The position numbers and the translations under genes are program-made. Positions 5,920 through 6,840 of a DNA stretch of 6,840 nt are shown one piece after another; the stretch's first letter is position 1; each line of letters begins with the position of its first letter. The DNA is from an uncultured bacterium (GTDB lineage Bacteria; Actinomycetota; Coriobacteriia; Coriobacteriales; Coriobacteriaceae): positions 1 through 6,840 of the forward strand of contig CAJMSV010000089.1 in the NCBI GenBank assembly GCA_905216175.1, given 5' to 3'. The notes below the pieces were generated by a model, which was not told where the DNA came from, ran no database searches, and was given only the letters and a program-made list of their open reading frames with translations.

Positions 5920-5977
5920 ATTCATCTAATAAATTGCATTAGTGGCTTTAGTTTTGGGGAAACGAGGCAACGTGACT

Positions 5978-6529
5978 ATGACGTGCTCTTTGGTGGTTAA
6001 CAGCAAGAGCGGTAATACCAGGATGGTTTCGGGCGCGATCAAGCGCGCTCTGCAGGCTGCGGGTGTTGAGTTTGTCCATGCCGCGGCGTTGAGCGATGAT
6101 GCGGATGCAGATCAGGTTGCGCTCGAGGCGCAGGGCGCCTGCGCGGCCGACACGGTGCTCGTCGGTTTTTGGTGCGACAAGGGCGCGTGCACGCCTTCGG
6201 TTGCCGCGCTGCTCTCCGCTCTGCACGGCAAGCGCGTTTTCCTCTTTGGTACCTGCGGCTTTGGGGCCAGCGAGGAGTACTTTAGGCAGATTGTCGATCG
6301 CGTGACCTCCAATTTGGCCAATGATGCCGAGCTTGTAGGCTGGGCGATGTGCCAGGGCAAGATGGGTCCCGCGGTCAAGCAGCGCTACGAGGCCATGCTC
6401 GAGCAAGATCCCGACAACGCCCGCGCTAAGTTGCTGCTCGACAACTGGGTTGCCGCAAAGGATCACCCCACCAAGGATGATCTGGACAACATGGCCGCAG
6501 CCGCCAAAAAGGCCGTTTTGGGCGAGTAG
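5978..6529 (+). CDS. Flavodoxin-family protein (Flavodoxin_3 / BilS-like)
   Basis: A 183-residue cytoplasmic protein with a flavodoxin fold. The first strand and phosphate loop read VVNSKSGNT (6-14), the FMN phosphate-binding loop of flavodoxins (S/T-x-T/S-G-N-T). Further conserved-looking blocks are DTVLVGFWCDKG (58-69), KRVFLFGTCGFG (85-96), where the second flavin loop is expected, and CQGKMGP (125-131). The C-terminus has DHPTKDDLDN. The GFW-x-D-K-G, FGT, CQGK and HP-x-x-x-DL order is what I know from the short Flavodoxin_3 group, which includes BilS, the flavodoxin-like accessory of bilirubin reductase BilR in gut bacteria. The family match is fairly secure; a bilirubin role is not, since no BilR-like gene is visible. 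It has six Cys (3, 55, 66, 71, 93, 125), a high count for its size. The ATG at 5978 follows GAGG (5964-5967) by 10 bases; GTG 5972 and GTG 5942 are possible longer starts, but the fold begins right after this ATG. It appears to be monocistronic. Confidence 0.85.
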   Translation: MTCSLVVNSKSGNTRMVSGAIKRALQAAGVEFVHAAALSDDADADQVALEAQGACAADTVLVGFWCDKGACTPSVAALLSALHGKRVFLFGTCGFGASEEYFRQIVDRVTSNLANDAELVGWAMCQGKMGPAVKQRYEAMLEQDPDNARAKLLLDNWVAAKDHPTKDDLDNMAAAAKKAVLGE

Positions 6530-6571
6530 CTTCGCCGTTCGCGGTCCTTCGTGCAAAACAATGCAAATGTG

Positions 6572-6599
6572 AAAGCCTCGAAATTCTCGAGGCTTTTTT
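6572..6599 (+). terminator. Intrinsic terminator of the flavodoxin gene
   Basis: AAAGCCTCGA (6572-6581) and TCGAGGCTTT (6587-6596) form a perfect 10-bp stem with a 5-base loop. The T run continues to 6599. It lies 42 bases after the stop codon. The A run on the left arm lets it work weakly in the reverse direction too. Confidence 0.92.
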
Positions 6600-6840
6600 C
6601 TTGACACTTGTTGGCGCAACCGTGGCAAGCGTTTGGGGTGACATATTCCATCACCCCGATGACGAGGCCGTCCTGGACGACACGCTCGCATGCGTTCGCC
6701 GGATGTATTCAGAGTGGGACGGGTTTTCCGGATGGATGGGGTTTCCTGATGGTATGGGCTGAGGGCTTCAGGGGATAGCCGTAGAGGCATGTATTAGGGG
6801 GTTGAAAATAAATGATACTAGATGCTGTTTAAATTTATTG
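6600..6840. other. Right-hand intergenic stretch without a supported gene
   Basis: The frame beginning at 6601 is open to TGA 6760-6762. From about 6637 to 6702 it has GC-rich third positions like a real gene (containing HHPDDEAVLDDTLACVRR). The only long start (GTG 6622) has no ribosome binding site, and the product would be 46 residues. The same frame is open again after that stop to the window edge. A degraded gene remnant is possible. GGGGTGA (6635-6641) and TCACCCC (6651-6657) form a 7-bp inverted repeat. The final 50 bases are AT-rich, as expected of a promoter, but no convincing -35/-10 pair is complete. Confidence 0.3.

Noticed and set aside
6601..6606. Perfect TTGACA directly after the flavodoxin terminator
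   Set aside because: No acceptable -10 box occurs 16-18 bases downstream; the bases there are GGCAAG-like. A chance match is likely.
5948..6790. 280-codon open frame on the minus strand over the flavodoxin gene and its terminator
   Set aside because: It reads through a strong terminator hairpin and opposite a clear flavodoxin gene; no ribosome binding site or family resemblance.
1..6840. CRISPR array, tRNA genes, transposase or phage genes
   Set aside because: No regularly spaced direct repeats, no tRNA cloverleaf, and no transposase or integrase motifs were seen on either strand.

Overview
The window looks like chromosomal DNA from a GC-rich, Gram-positive gut actinobacterium, most likely a coriobacterium such as Collinsella. 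This is an inference from the GC-rich codon use of the long genes, the small (4.5S-type) SRP RNA, a wall-anchor-like surface protein, and a small flavodoxin of a type common in gut anaerobes. No sequence here names the species directly.

Layout. The left edge (3-221, +) carries the last 72 codons of a GlxK/GarK-type glycerate kinase. A gene-free gap (222-656) follows, holding three inverted repeats. Two are large: a long imperfect palindrome with 13-bp perfect ends (368-504) and a 24-bp, one-mismatch inverted repeat (534-615). Next come a sigma70-like promoter and the SRP RNA gene (core 668-772, +), whose closing stem runs straight into a T tract. A terminator hairpin (843-884) separates it from a convergent minus-strand gene (928-1941) for a secreted coiled-coil surface protein that ends in a sortase-like tail.

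A shared divergent promoter region (about 1942-2150) separates that gene from a two-gene plus-strand operon (2151-4007 and 4008-5867). The operon encodes the two halves of a heterodimeric type IV ABC exporter. Motifs place the first subunit on the degenerate ATP-site side (Asp for the catalytic Glu, Gln for the switch His) and the second on the catalytic side (intact DE and His, but an altered signature, FSQGQ). This is the asymmetry known from TM287/288 and BmrCD. The genes abut with no gap and are probably translationally coupled.

After a short intergenic stretch with its own candidate promoter, a 183-residue flavodoxin-family protein (5978-6529, +; Flavodoxin_3/BilS-like) is closed by a strong intrinsic terminator (6572-6599). 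The last 240 bases hold no gene I can support, only a short coding-like stretch and a small inverted repeat.

I found no clearly new multi-gene system. The signals most worth following are the two palindromic elements next to the SRP RNA gene, and the LANTSD sorting-like motif, which is the third copy of a tandem octapeptide.
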